64,000 nt of DNA from Peribacillus simplex (GTDB lineage Bacteria > Bacillota > Bacilli > Bacillales > DSM-1321). The stretch spans positions 310,001-374,000 of the forward strand of contig NZ_FTMX01000005.1 in NCBI RefSeq assembly GCF_900156045.1. The letters are read 5' to 3'. Below the pieces are notes generated by a model. That model saw only the letters and a program-made list of their open reading frames with translations, was not told the DNA's origin and did not search any database. The translations under genes and the position numbers were made by a program. The first letter of the stretch is position 1, and each line of letters begins with the position of its first letter. Of the stretch, positions 37,495 through 46,464 are shown piece by piece.

Positions 37495-39291
37495 TTAGCC
37501 TTCTGTCAAATCAGTGAATTGGTCGACCAGATCGCTGAAAATCTTCATTGCATTTTCGATTGGATCAGGTTTAGTTAAATCTACGCCTGTTTTCTTAAGC
37601 AGCTCCAATGGGAAATCAGAACTCCCGCTTTTCAAGAAAGTCAAATAACTTTCAAGTATTTTTTGGTCCCCAGAAAGGATCTTATCAGCGATTGTAATGG
37701 CTGAAACGTACCCAGTAGCATATTTATAGACATAAAACGGTCGATAAAAGTGTGGGATGCGTGACCAGCCAAACTTCACTTCTTCATCGAAAATTAATTC
37801 ATCTCCATTATAAGCACGAAATATCGATTCATAGGCTGTATTAAAAACCTCGGCATTAAGAGGCTCATCATTTTCAGCTTTTTCATGTACGATCTTTTCG
37901 AACTCCGCAAACATAACCTGTGTGAAGAATGTTCCTTTAAAACTATCTATGAAATGGTTAAGTAAGTGTTTTTTCCTCTGTACATCTTTTGTAGTCTTAA
38001 TTAAATGGCGAATCAAAAGGATTTCATTCACAGTGGAAGCAACTTCAGCGACAAAAATGGAATACCCAGCACTTATTTGCGGTTGGTATTTTGAGCTATA
38101 GTATGAATGCATGCCATGTCCAGATTCATGTGCAAGTGTAAATACACTGTCTAAGTCATCACGGTGGTTTAATAAGATGAATGGGTGAACACCATAAAGT
38201 CCTAAATTGTAAGCACCTGAACGTTTTCCAGGTGTTTCCCTGACGTCGATATATCTTTTTTCCTTAAAGGTTTTCAGGATTGTGATATACTCTTCGCCAA
38301 GAGGTTTCAGCGCCTCCACCATCAAAGAAAAACCATCATCGTAAGAAATCTCCTCTTTAGCGCCTTCAACTAAAGGTACACTTAAATCATAGGCACGCAA
38401 TTCTTCTACCCCAAGCAGTTTTTTTCTTAAATGAATGTATTTATGCATAGGTCCGATATTCTGCTTAGTAGACATAATCAAATTATCATAAACCTCTTTT
38501 GGAACTTGATCTCCAAATAATGATTTTTCCAAGGCAGATGGATAATTTCTTAGTTTTGACAGATTTACATTATTCTTGATTGCCGTGGAAAGTGTGGAAG
38601 CGATTGTATTCTTCAATTGTACATATGGCTGATAATAGGCGAAATAGGCCTCTTTTCTTTTGTCGCGATCATCGTCTTCAATCAATTTGGAATACATTCC
38701 TCGCGTCAGCTCTACCCTCTCGCCGTCTTCATTCGTAACTTCCCCAAATTTAATATCAGCATTGTTAATCATCCCGAACGTTTTTTGTGGTGCTGAAAAG
38801 GCTTCACCTATTTGGGAAAGCACCTCTTCTTGTTCTTTCGATAACACATGGGCTTTATAGCGGAAGGAATCAAGTAGATCCTCTTCAAAATATTTCAAAC
38901 CCTCTATTTCTTTTATGTACCCTTTTAATGTGTTTTCTTCCAGGCTCAAAAGAAACGGCATGAAAAATGCAGAAGCATTACTTATTTTCTGGCCTAACTT
39001 ACCAGCCCGATCCAGCAATGCTTGTGATGATGTTACCCGTGTATCCAAATCCGCTTGCAGCATGGCAAAAACATATAGCTTGTTATAAATGTACCCAAGT
39101 TCCTCACTTAATCGTAAATAATCGAACAAATCTTGAGCCGACTGAATATGTCCATCGTAAGTTTTTAATTTTTCTGTCATCTTCAGGACTTCTTGATAAT
39201 CTTTTTCCCAATTAGACTGATCATCGTAAATATCCTTTAAGTTCCATGTTTCTTCTATTTTTATTTCGTCACGTGATTTAAACGTTTGCAT
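37495..39291 (-). CDS. pepF: Oligoendopeptidase F (M3 family)
   Basis: 598 residues from ATG 39291 (AAGGAA eleven bases upstream); an ATG seven codons earlier has no ribosome site. The zinc motif HESGH lies near residues 388-392, with the downstream Glu in the following helix (SIFVAEVASTVNE) completing the ligands. Cytoplasmic; cleaves peptides of roughly 7-17 residues. It appears monocistronic. Confidence 0.94.
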   Translation of the reverse strand: MQTFKSRDEIKIEETWNLKDIYDDQSNWEKDYQEVLKMTEKLKTYDGHIQSAQDLFDYLRLSEELGYIYNKLYVFAMLQADLDTRVTSSQALLDRAGKLGQKISNASAFFMPFLLSLEENTLKGYIKEIEGLKYFEEDLLDSFRYKAHVLSKEQEEVLSQIGEAFSAPQKTFGMINNADIKFGEVTNEDGERVELTRGMYSKLIEDDDRDKRKEAYFAYYQPYVQLKNTIASTLSTAIKNNVNLSKLRNYPSALEKSLFGDQVPKEVYDNLIMSTKQNIGPMHKYIHLRKKLLGVEELRAYDLSVPLVEGAKEEISYDDGFSLMVEALKPLGEEYITILKTFKEKRYIDVRETPGKRSGAYNLGLYGVHPFILLNHRDDLDSVFTLAHESGHGMHSYYSSKYQPQISAGYSIFVAEVASTVNEILLIRHLIKTTKDVQRKKHLLNHFIDSFKGTFFTQVMFAEFEKIVHEKAENDEPLNAEVFNTAYESIFRAYNGDELIFDEEVKFGWSRIPHFYRPFYVYKYATGYVSAITIADKILSGDQKILESYLTFLKSGSSDFPLELLKKTGVDLTKPDPIENAMKIFSDLVDQFTDLTEG

Positions 39292-39366
39292 ATTGTCTGC
39301 ACTTCCTTTCATGCTTTTGGGCTTACCCTTTATTATAATCGACTTTCAGAAAAATCTGCATAGAAA

Positions 39367-39395
39367 AACCAGTATGCTAAAAATACATACTGGTT
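39367..39395 (-). terminator. Terminator after azoR
   Basis: Stem AACCAGTATG/CATACTGGTT followed by TTTTTCTATG on the minus strand. Confidence 0.85.
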
Positions 39396-39408
39396 TCCCC
39401 TTTTATTA

Positions 39409-40035
39409 TTAGAATTTTGCTGCAGTTTCAGCAACTTTCGCCAATCCTTCTGCAACGATATCCTGGGAGCGATCTGGGTATTGATTATGTCCCTCGATTA
39501 CAACTGTTTCTGGGTTTGTTATGCCCCATAAGTTTAAATTCATCTTAACGAATTTCTCTGCCATTTCGCCAGCATCCATTCCAGGCAATGCATAATCGGA
39601 TCCGCGCGCATTAAGTAATGCCACTTTTTTACTTCCAGCTAAGCCGACTGGGCCTTCAGCTGTATATTTGAACGTTGTTCCCGCTTGAGCAAGATAAGAA
39701 ATATAAGTTACCAATGGTGCCGGAACCGTTGCGTTCCATAGCGGGAAGGCAAAAACTACTTTATCGGCAGCAAGGAATTGATTCAAGTATTGTTGCACGA
39801 TATCGGCAATCTCCACTTCTTCTTCAGTCAATTCCATGCCTTGGTTGCGTTTATATAGGGCAGTGATTGCTGTATTTCCGTAGTAAGGTAAGTTCAGTTT
39901 AAATAAATCCAATTCAGTTATTTCATCGTTAGTATTTGCTTCCTTATATGTGTTCAAAAACGTTTCATACATTTTGACACTAATAGCTTGATCCGCTGGG
40001 CGGTCATTTGATTTAACAAATAATACTTTAGACAT
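39409..40035 (-). CDS. azoR: FMN-dependent NADH-azoreductase
   Basis: 208 residues, flavodoxin-like fold. SNDRPADQAISVKMYETFL at the start, FAFPLWNATVPAPLVTYISYLAQAG (flavin contact) and LLNARGSDYA fit the AzoR family, which reduces quinones and azo compounds with NADH. GGGGGAAGAACA precedes the ATG. Confidence 0.93.
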   Translation of the reverse strand: MSKVLFVKSNDRPADQAISVKMYETFLNTYKEANTNDEITELDLFKLNLPYYGNTAITALYKRNQGMELTEEEVEIADIVQQYLNQFLAADKVVFAFPLWNATVPAPLVTYISYLAQAGTTFKYTAEGPVGLAGSKKVALLNARGSDYALPGMDAGEMAEKFVKMNLNLWGITNPETVVIEGHNQYPDRSQDIVAEGLAKVAETAAKF

Positions 40036-40245
40036 TGTTCTTCCCCCAATTGTTAATTATTGTATGTTATTAAAAAATAGCATTTAATCCATATATCTCG
40101 AATTAACTGCAATTGCTACTTTCACATTATAAAACTGAAAATCCAATAAGGCAAGAAATATGTTTCTTATTTTCAAAGGTCCATTTCATGAATTTTTCAC
40201 GCCTTGATTTTTTATCCCCGATGCCTTCTAAGTAAGATGCGAAAA

Positions 40246-40270
40246 AACCGAGAGCAATTTGCTCTCGGTT
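40246..40270 (-). terminator. Terminator after the YqcI/YcgG gene
   Basis: AACCGAGAGC/GCTCTCGGTT stem with 5-nt loop, beginning within the stop codon, T-run (TTTTTTCGC) on the minus strand. Confidence 0.9.
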
Positions 40271-41006
40271 AAGTTAACTCTTTATGGTGGAAGGGGCACT
40301 TTCCTTTTATCGGTTCTATATCATCCCCTATGAAAAATTGTTTCCATTCATTATGATTTACATCTCCAAAGTGACTGATATCAGGATGTTTAGGAAGGTT
40401 ATCCCATTTCTCCACTCGTTCCCGAACCTTTTCACGCGACATGATTCCGCCTTTTTCCGTTCCTTCCAAGCCTTCAAAGATCATCCGGGGTTGGAATCCA
40501 AGTACAAGGCTATTCCCTAAATCCCGGGTTTTTCGCTGTTTATAAGCAGGTGCATTACCAAAGACAAAAATTGGTTCCCCTGCAAAATGATAGTCCCATA
40601 AATAATGCTCCGGATCTTTCGGCTTCTCAATTGGCCAAGGTTTTTTATCCGCTTTATGCAGGTATTGCAGGATATCCCAAAACCTTTTACGGTAAAATTC
40701 TATATCACCCTCTATTGATTCAGGCTCCATAAAGACAAAAAGGCCATGCCTGATATATGGTGGTTCCTGAAATAAATCAAGAAAGCTTTCCACTGCTTTT
40801 GGGAGATTGGTCCAATCTTCCTGTGTGATATAAGCATAGCGAAGTTCCCCTTTATTTTCAGCTTTCATACCAAAATAACAAGGAAAGGTTTTATCGGTCA
40901 CTGTATTATGGAATGTTTGATATTCCTTAATTAGCCATTGCGGCACTCGATCTGGATTTGTCATATCTTCTTTTGTTAACAAGCTTGAATTAGCAGTCAG
41001 CATCAT
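40269..41006 (-). CDS. YqcI/YcgG family protein
   Basis: 245 residues with the family markers FPCYFGMKAENKGELRYAY, DPEHYLWDYHFAGEPIFVFGNAP and the C-terminal KGKCPFHHKEL. Conserved His/Cys residues suggest metal binding; the function is unknown. AAGGAGAAAA precedes the start. Confidence 0.9.
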   Translation of the reverse strand: MMLTANSSLLTKEDMTNPDRVPQWLIKEYQTFHNTVTDKTFPCYFGMKAENKGELRYAYITQEDWTNLPKAVESFLDLFQEPPYIRHGLFVFMEPESIEGDIEFYRKRFWDILQYLHKADKKPWPIEKPKDPEHYLWDYHFAGEPIFVFGNAPAYKQRKTRDLGNSLVLGFQPRMIFEGLEGTEKGGIMSREKVRERVEKWDNLPKHPDISHFGDVNHNEWKQFFIGDDIEPIKGKCPFHHKELT

Positions 41007-41227
41007 TTTTCTCCTTAAATCATTTTATTATATGTTACCCGCTTTAAATAAACTAAAACTTCTTCGGACTGCAAATAAACTCAATCGCTCCTATATCATT
41101 ACTTCATTATTTAAGAGATTATGACTGCCACCCGATTAATCGGGATTCCAATTAAAAACTTTCGATCTGCTTATTAATCATTTACTTTACATTAGGATAA
41201 CCTAAGAAAAAAATAGGAGTGATCATA

Positions 41228-41482
41228 TTGGCAAGGAGAAGGAAAATTCTAGTATCTGAAGCTCGAAAAGGACTCGATGATTTAAAAGCCAAAGTTGCTG
41301 GTACAAAGAATCCCGAAGAAGCAAAGTTTGAAGTAGCAAAAGAAATGGGCGTACCGCTGAAAAAAGATTATAACGGTGAACTGACATCCAAGCAGAATGG
41401 AAAAATAGGCGGAAAGTTAGGCGGAGGCATGGTCAAGGAACTTATAAAGATGGCACAGGAGAACTTAGGAAAAAAACATTAA
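41228..41482 (+). CDS. Alpha/beta-type small acid-soluble spore protein
   Basis: 84 residues from TTG 41228; AGGAG is eight bases upstream, while the GTG at 41219 overlaps it. The GPR protease-like site is in KFEVAKEMGVPL, and the C-terminal half KQNGKIGGKLGGGMVKELIKMAQ matches the DNA-binding helix of alpha/beta SASP. These proteins coat and protect spore DNA. The N-terminal KRRK-rich 30 residues extend the usual family core. Its presence shows a spore former. Confidence 0.88.
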   Translation: MARRRKILVSEARKGLDDLKAKVAGTKNPEEAKFEVAKEMGVPLKKDYNGELTSKQNGKIGGKLGGGMVKELIKMAQENLGKKH

Positions 41483-41582
41483 CAAACAGTCGATCCCGGT
41501 TGGGGTTGCCCCATCAAAAGATCATATATCGAAACGAAAAATTTTGGGACTTAACAAGTTGAATGGCAATTATTACAACGCT

Positions 41583-41613
41583 AAAAAAGCCAACCTTATG
41601 GGCTGGCTTTTTT
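41583..41613 (-). terminator. Terminator between the spore protein and alcohol dehydrogenase genes
   Basis: AAAAAAGCCAGCC/GGTTGGCTTTTTT (minus strand, one G-U) with short loop; the two genes converge and it likely serves both. Confidence 0.85.
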
Positions 41614-41617
41614 AGTA

Positions 41618-42829
41618 TTAATTAATTCTCACGGGTGAAACTCTTGAAACTACTGACATTATTAATTCCTCCGACATCGGGTAATTAGTGGCAGCTGGAT
41701 CCGTCATTACTGCTTTAAGAATTCTTCCCATATCTGACTGGTTAATTCCATAGTCGCCGAAGTCGGACGGCAGCCCAAGATCAAATAGGAAAGCACGGAG
41801 CGTTTCTACCACTTTCGCTAAGATCCCTTCTGAATCTTCATCATGTATTTTCACGCTAAAGGCTTCGGCTATCAAATGGGCCTTTGGAAGATATAAATCC
41901 GGAGTTGATTCCATGACGACCGGTAATAATACGGCATTGGCCAATCCGTGCGGAATACGGAATAACGCCCCATATGCGTGGGCAAAGTTATGAACCGGAA
42001 TCGCATTCAGTGCACTGCAAAATGCAGTGATTCCCATCATGCTGCCATGCAGCATTTCCTTCCTTGCCTCAATATTCGTTCCGTCCTTTACCGCCCTCGG
42101 TAAGTTTCTTTCAATAACTCGAATGGCCTGATAAGCATATGCATCCGTTATTGATGTCGCTGCAGGTGAAACGATCGCTTCAATTGCATGAGTCAATGCA
42201 TCTGCACCAATAAACGCCGTAATGTCAGACGGCAGTCCGACTGTTAATTCGGGATCTAGAATGGCAACATCCGAACTTAAAAAAACATTGTATATATTCA
42301 TTTTGACTTTTTTATGTTCATTATATATGACTGCGATCGGGGATACTTCAGAACCGGTCCCTGCTGTTGTGGCTACGGAAATATGCGGGATATTCATGGA
42401 TTGGGCTTTTGGAAAACCCTCATACAGATAACCGCTTGGTATCGAATCATTTATATCCGTAATTCCTTTATATAATCCGAATTTCAATGCCTTTGCTGTA
42501 TCAATGACACTCCCTCCACCAATGGCAAGTATGGCATCGGCATTCACTTCGCGTGCATATTCCAATGCTTTGTTTACACATTCACTAGCTGCGTCCTGTG
42601 TAACATCCAGAAACTGTCCAACTATTTCAGCTCTGGCACCTAATTTCTGTTGCTCAAAAGTTTCGGCAACTTTTTTAACGACACCTGCATTTACCAAGCC
42701 TGCATCACTCACGACTAGAATCCTTTTAGCCCCGAGACCATTGAATAGGTCCGGAATGAGTGAACGAGTGTTAGTGCCACTGTAAACTGAAGACCTTAAC
42801 CAAAAATTCGAATGAACGTTTACCTTCAT
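41618..42829 (-). CDS. Iron-containing (group III) alcohol dehydrogenase
   Basis: 403 residues. GGGSVIDTAKA (NAD-binding), TTAGTGSEVSP, and metal ligands in GADALTHAIEA, HNFAHAYG and the His of RIPHGLANAV. Oxidises or reduces simple alcohols or 1,3-diols; specificity unknown. GAGGTGAAATTTT precedes the ATG. Shares an orientation with no direct operon partner. Confidence 0.93.
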   Translation of the reverse strand: MKVNVHSNFWLRSSVYSGTNTRSLIPDLFNGLGAKRILVVSDAGLVNAGVVKKVAETFEQQKLGARAEIVGQFLDVTQDAASECVNKALEYAREVNADAILAIGGGSVIDTAKALKFGLYKGITDINDSIPSGYLYEGFPKAQSMNIPHISVATTAGTGSEVSPIAVIYNEHKKVKMNIYNVFLSSDVAILDPELTVGLPSDITAFIGADALTHAIEAIVSPAATSITDAYAYQAIRVIERNLPRAVKDGTNIEARKEMLHGSMMGITAFCSALNAIPVHNFAHAYGALFRIPHGLANAVLLPVVMESTPDLYLPKAHLIAEAFSVKIHDEDSEGILAKVVETLRAFLFDLGLPSDFGDYGINQSDMGRILKAVMTDPAATNYPMSEELIMSVVSRVSPVRIN

Positions 42830-42956
42830 AAAATTTCACCTCAAATATATTAGTTTTATTCTCAATTAAGAATTGTTCATGCCCTGCTTCCAAGTTTCTG
42901 ATGGTCAGTCATTAGCAAATGTATATGGGACACTAAGCTTGTATCTTTTATCTGCT

Positions 42957-43844
42957 TTACAAAACCCCATATTCCTTTTCGTTACTGTGATAGATCTCTT
43001 CAATCCCCTTTCCTTTTGCCCTGGCTAAAATCTCCATCCGCACTGTTAATTGTTTCATGGTAAAATTCAATACAGCTTGTTGGTCATTACCAAATGGATT
43101 ACCCAACCGATCATATCCCTCCGTATTTAATGCGATGGCCAGTGGCGAAAGTTCCACCATTCTCTTTTCAACCTGTTTAAAGATATGTGGATGTTCACTG
43201 ATGATTCTCTGCAGCAGGAAGGTCCCATAAGCAATATGGCGTGATTCATCCTTCTTCAAAAGACCCACACCTTTTAATAAACCAGGCATCATTTTATTAG
43301 CTTCGAGAGTCTGATAAAACCCGAAATATCCTGTTTCTGCAAGTACACCCTCGGTAAACATATTATAAACAGTGGCTGCTTCTGCCAATGCTTCAGGGGA
43401 TTGATCGGATAAAAGTTTCTCCATGGCTTCAGGCAATATTTCATAAAAAATCGATTTATAAGTGTCTGAGTGATAAACCGTCAAATCACCCGTTTCACCT
43501 ATTTGATCTAATGTATAACGAAAGAACTCCATATGCTTCGCTTCCTCGAACAGAAATGTCGTTAAATACATTTCTTCTTCAATCCTGCCTTCCTTGGCAA
43601 TCGTCATTATTAGGGGAAGCAAATCCAAAGTCACCGCTTCTTCTCCGCCCTGAAAAAGGGAAATAATCCTTAATAACACTTGCCTTTCAATATCAGTAAA
43701 AGACTTCCAATCTTCTTTATCCTGACTGAAATCAATGTCACGAGGATTCCATATACCGAATTTCTTTGCCTTTTGATAAAGTTTAAATGGTAGGGTATCT
43801 TCTCTAAAACTTCGGCTGGTGGTCGTTAAATTCATTCTTTTCAT
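42957..43844 (-). CDS. R2-like ligand-binding oxidase (R2lox, Mn/Fe)
   Basis: 295 residues, ferritin-like four-helix bundle. All metal ligands are present in order: Glu68, Glu101, His104, Glu165, Glu200, His203. Val71 and Tyr160 sit where R2lox forms its Val-Tyr cross-link, which distinguishes it from ribonucleotide reductase R2. R2lox assembles a Mn(III)/Fe(III) centre and binds a fatty-acid-like ligand; its reaction is unknown. GGAGG lies seven bases before the ATG. Divergent from a LuxR-type regulator 130 bp away. Confidence 0.9.
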   Translation of the reverse strand: MKRMNLTTTSRSFREDTLPFKLYQKAKKFGIWNPRDIDFSQDKEDWKSFTDIERQVLLRIISLFQGGEEAVTLDLLPLIMTIAKEGRIEEEMYLTTFLFEEAKHMEFFRYTLDQIGETGDLTVYHSDTYKSIFYEILPEAMEKLLSDQSPEALAEAATVYNMFTEGVLAETGYFGFYQTLEANKMMPGLLKGVGLLKKDESRHIAYGTFLLQRIISEHPHIFKQVEKRMVELSPLAIALNTEGYDRLGNPFGNDQQAVLNFTMKQLTVRMEILARAKGKGIEEIYHSNEKEYGVL

Positions 43845-43976
43845 GATAAAGCCTCCTTGAAATTATGAACTTTTGAATCCCTAAGGATTTTTTAGAATTG
43901 TAAGAGTTTTCATTATATTGTAAGATATTAGTAGCATTTATCCTAGCACTGAAAATGTAGGGAGGAATAAAGTCGA

Positions 43977-44663
43977 ATGCTAGAGGAAACTCTGTTGAAT
44001 CATGTAAAAAAGATTTCCCAACAAAAAGATATGGCAAATAAATCACAAATGATCGTAAAGGGCTGTGTGGATTTTTTTTCATTTCAACGAGCATCTTTAT
44101 TCAGTTACTCATGTTTAACAGGAATGGGTGAAGGAATATGTGCATGTACAAGTGAAGATACCTTTTCATTACATAATGTTAGAGAAAATATTCATGATAT
44201 ATACCCCATCCACCAAGCAGTCATCCATAACAAACCCATATACTTAACCATTCAGCATGCTAAATCCTCCATCCCTGCAAAATACGTTAAAAGATTTTCC
44301 ATCTCATCATTGGCAATCATTCCGATAATTATGAATGACTTGGCCATCGGTTTAGTTTTGGTTGACCCCATTCACGCCAACGAGCCAGTTACCAAGAATG
44401 ATTTAATGAAGCTTTCCCATTATTTAAAACTGGCTGTCGGTTCAACATTGGATTCCGCCCCTCCCACTTACCTTCTAAGCAAACGTGAAGTGGAGGTTCT
44501 TCAATATTTAGCCAATGGAATGGGATTAAAGCAAATGGCACCAAAAATGAGCGTTAGTGAATTTACCGTCAGAGATCATATTTCATCTGCAATCAGGAAA
44601 TTGGGAGTGAATCATCGAACAGAGGCCGTCGCGGTTGCCATAAGACACAAAATGATTATGTGA
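43977..44663 (+). CDS. LuxR-type regulator with GAF-like sensor domain
   Basis: 228 residues. Residues ~5-160 form a GAF-like domain (CVDFFSFQRASLFSYS, SLAIIPIIMNDLAIGLVLVDP). Residues ~165-228 are a LuxR HTH: LSKREVEVLQYLANGMGLKQMAPKMSVSEFTVRDHISSAIRKLGVNHRTEAV. Divergent from R2lox, so R2lox is the first candidate target. Its Cys-rich patch (GICAC) in the GAF domain may sense redox; this is inference. GGGAGG lies 11 bases upstream of the ATG, a rather long spacing. Confidence 0.85.
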   Translation: MLEETLLNHVKKISQQKDMANKSQMIVKGCVDFFSFQRASLFSYSCLTGMGEGICACTSEDTFSLHNVRENIHDIYPIHQAVIHNKPIYLTIQHAKSSIPAKYVKRFSISSLAIIPIIMNDLAIGLVLVDPIHANEPVTKNDLMKLSHYLKLAVGSTLDSAPPTYLLSKREVEVLQYLANGMGLKQMAPKMSVSEFTVRDHISSAIRKLGVNHRTEAVAVAIRHKMIM

Positions 44664-44700
44664 AAACAAAAAAAAACCTTCAAAGAAGGTTTTTTTGTTT
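44664..44700 (+). terminator. Bidirectional terminator between luxR-type gene and ilvE
   Basis: AACAAAAAAAAACCTTC/GAAGGTTTTTTTGTT around a 3-nt loop; A-rich on one side and T-rich on the other, so it can act in both directions. Confidence 0.88.
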
Positions 44701-44705
44701 AAGTA

Positions 44706-45794
44706 TCATTGAGTCACTTTTTCTTCAACTTTCGTAATCCAGTTCAACTCGTCTGCGACTTTACCTGTTTGGACACCTGTCAGTGTATCATAAAGCTTTT
44801 TAGAAAGTTCGCCAGTTTCCCCGTTTTGAACAATCATTTCTTCACCATTCCACAAAAATTCACCAATTGGTGATATGACCGCGGCTGTACCTGTTCCAAA
44901 GGCCTCTTCCAATTGGCCTAATTTATAGGCTTCATGGACTTCCTCCATCGAAATGCGTCTTTCCGACACGGGAAGACCCCAATGTTTCAGCAATTCGATA
45001 ATGGAATCACGAGTAATACCCGGAAGGATACTTCCATTTAAAGCAGGAGTGATAATTTCACCATTAATTTTGAAGAAAACATTCATGCTTCCAACTTCTT
45101 CGATATACTTTTTCTCTACTCCGTCTAACCAAAGAACTTGGGCATAACCCATCTTTTCGGATACTTCCTGGGCTTTTAGGCTCGATGCATAATTACCGCC
45201 CGTTTTGGCTTCACCTGTACCTCCATTAACTGCACGTGTGAAAGCTGACTCCACTGCAATTTTAACTGGATGAATGCCTTCTTTATAATACGAGCCCACT
45301 GGTGACATGATGATGATGAACTGATATTTATCCGATGGAGAAACTCCCAGATATGGCTCAGTAGCTATAATGAATGGCCTAATATATAAGGATGTCCCTT
45401 CTGCCTGGGGAATCCAATCCTTATCAACGCTTATTAAAGTCTTTAAGGCCTTCAACGCAAAATCAACGTCGATATCCGGTATGCATAATCGGCTATTTGA
45501 ACTATTTAAGCGTTGGAAATTCTTTTCCGGACGGAATAGGATAATTTCATCTTCTGATGTTGCATATGCCTTCAATCCTTCAAAAACGGATTGACCATAG
45601 TGGAAAATCATAGCTGACGGCTCTAATGAGAGCGGTTGATAAGGAACAATTCTTGGATCATGCCACCCTTGCCCTTGTGTGTAATCCATAATAAACATAT
45701 GATCGGTAAACTGCTTACCGAACTCAAGCTGGTCCGCCTGTGGTTTTTCTTTCTTTGTTGTACTAAGCGTGATTTGCATGTCATGTTCCTTCAT
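44706..45794 (-). CDS. ilvE: Branched-chain amino acid aminotransferase
   Basis: 362 residues from ATG 45794 (AAGGGG eight bases upstream); 15 upstream in-frame codons lack a ribosome site. Class IV PLP transaminase with GQSVFEGLKAY (49-59), the PLP lysine in the TGGNYASSLKAQ region and EEVGSMNVFF plus GSILPGITRDSIIEL. It interconverts Leu, Ile and Val with their keto acids. Upstream DNA holds a CodY-like box. Confidence 0.95.
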   Translation of the reverse strand: MKEHDMQITLSTTKKEKPQADQLEFGKQFTDHMFIMDYTQGQGWHDPRIVPYQPLSLEPSAMIFHYGQSVFEGLKAYATSEDEIILFRPEKNFQRLNSSNSRLCIPDIDVDFALKALKTLISVDKDWIPQAEGTSLYIRPFIIATEPYLGVSPSDKYQFIIIMSPVGSYYKEGIHPVKIAVESAFTRAVNGGTGEAKTGGNYASSLKAQEVSEKMGYAQVLWLDGVEKKYIEEVGSMNVFFKINGEIITPALNGSILPGITRDSIIELLKHWGLPVSERRISMEEVHEAYKLGQLEEAFGTGTAAVISPIGEFLWNGEEMIVQNGETGELSKKLYDTLTGVQTGKVADELNWITKVEEKVTQ

Positions 45795-45899
45795 TACCAA
45801 AACCCCTTGTTGATTAAATTTACAAGATTTCACTTCCATAAAATCTATCTTTAATTAGTTTACTCCTATCAGGAATCATAGTTCAAGCCTTTAAGACGA

Positions 45900-45914
45900 A
45901 ATTTTCGGAATTTT
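45900..45914 (-). promoter_or_regulatory. Possible CodY box upstream of ilvE
   Basis: Minus strand AAAATTCCGAAAATT matches the CodY consensus AATTTTCWGAAAATT with three differences. CodY control of branched-chain aminotransferase genes is known in Bacillus; the match here is only moderate. Confidence 0.4.
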
Positions 45915-46384
45915 TTTAAAATAAATGGAATTTTTTTGATTTCCAGACTATGATTTCTGATAAAAAGAATAAACTTTCCCGAAACCCTTCAAAAAATCCA
46001 TTCCGTTTGTTCGCTAGGGAACTTGAACTCGTAAATATTAGTTTATTTTAACAAAATAATTACAATAAAGCCAATGAGAATATTTCTAGTTCATCGCACC
46101 TAAAGTAAATTCAATCATTTCCCTTTTATAACCAATAAAATTGATAAAAATGATGTGCAGGGATTCGTGATTTCAGGTTCTCTTTAAACACTAAGAGCCG
46201 ATACCTAAACTTATAAAGATAAAAAAACCAAAAGATTATATCATTTTTTTATCCTGACCCATAAAGTTGGCTTTTTTATGCCATTCCTAATTTTCACCCA
46301 ATGGAATATAGAGGAAATTTTTTCATGAAATTCAATTAAGTAGTTTACTACTAAATAATAATCTTATATACTTATCCCACAAGA

Positions 46385-46432
46385 TAGATAAAACGCATGC
46401 AAAACAATATATTATAGATAAAACGCATGCAA
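46385..46432 (+). repeat. 18-bp tandem direct repeat upstream of the OFA transporter
   Basis: TAGATAAAACGCATGCAA occurs exactly at 46385-46402 and 46415-46432, a period of 30 bp (about three helical turns). An AT-rich TATATTATA lies between the copies and could be the -10 region. Looks like a paired activator or repressor site. Confidence 0.75.
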
Positions 46433-46464
46433 CTTTCTTATTTTTGACGAAATGGGGTAACAAC

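Larger units (their letters stand above)
45795..46464. other. 670-bp control region between ilvE and the OFA transporter
   Basis: AT-rich. Holds a 13-bp inverted repeat (TCAGGAATCATAG at ~45870, CTATGATTTCTGA at ~45948), a CodY-like box, and an 18-bp direct repeat close to the transporter. No T-box AGGGTGG motif and no gene seen. Confidence 0.6.

Noticed and set aside
46385-46432. CRISPR-like repeat-spacer pattern
   Set aside because: Only two repeat copies with a 12-bp gap and no cas genes; better explained as paired binding sites.
45795-46464. T-box leader before ilvE
   Set aside because: No AGGGTGG antiterminator motif and no specifier-loop architecture on the minus strand.
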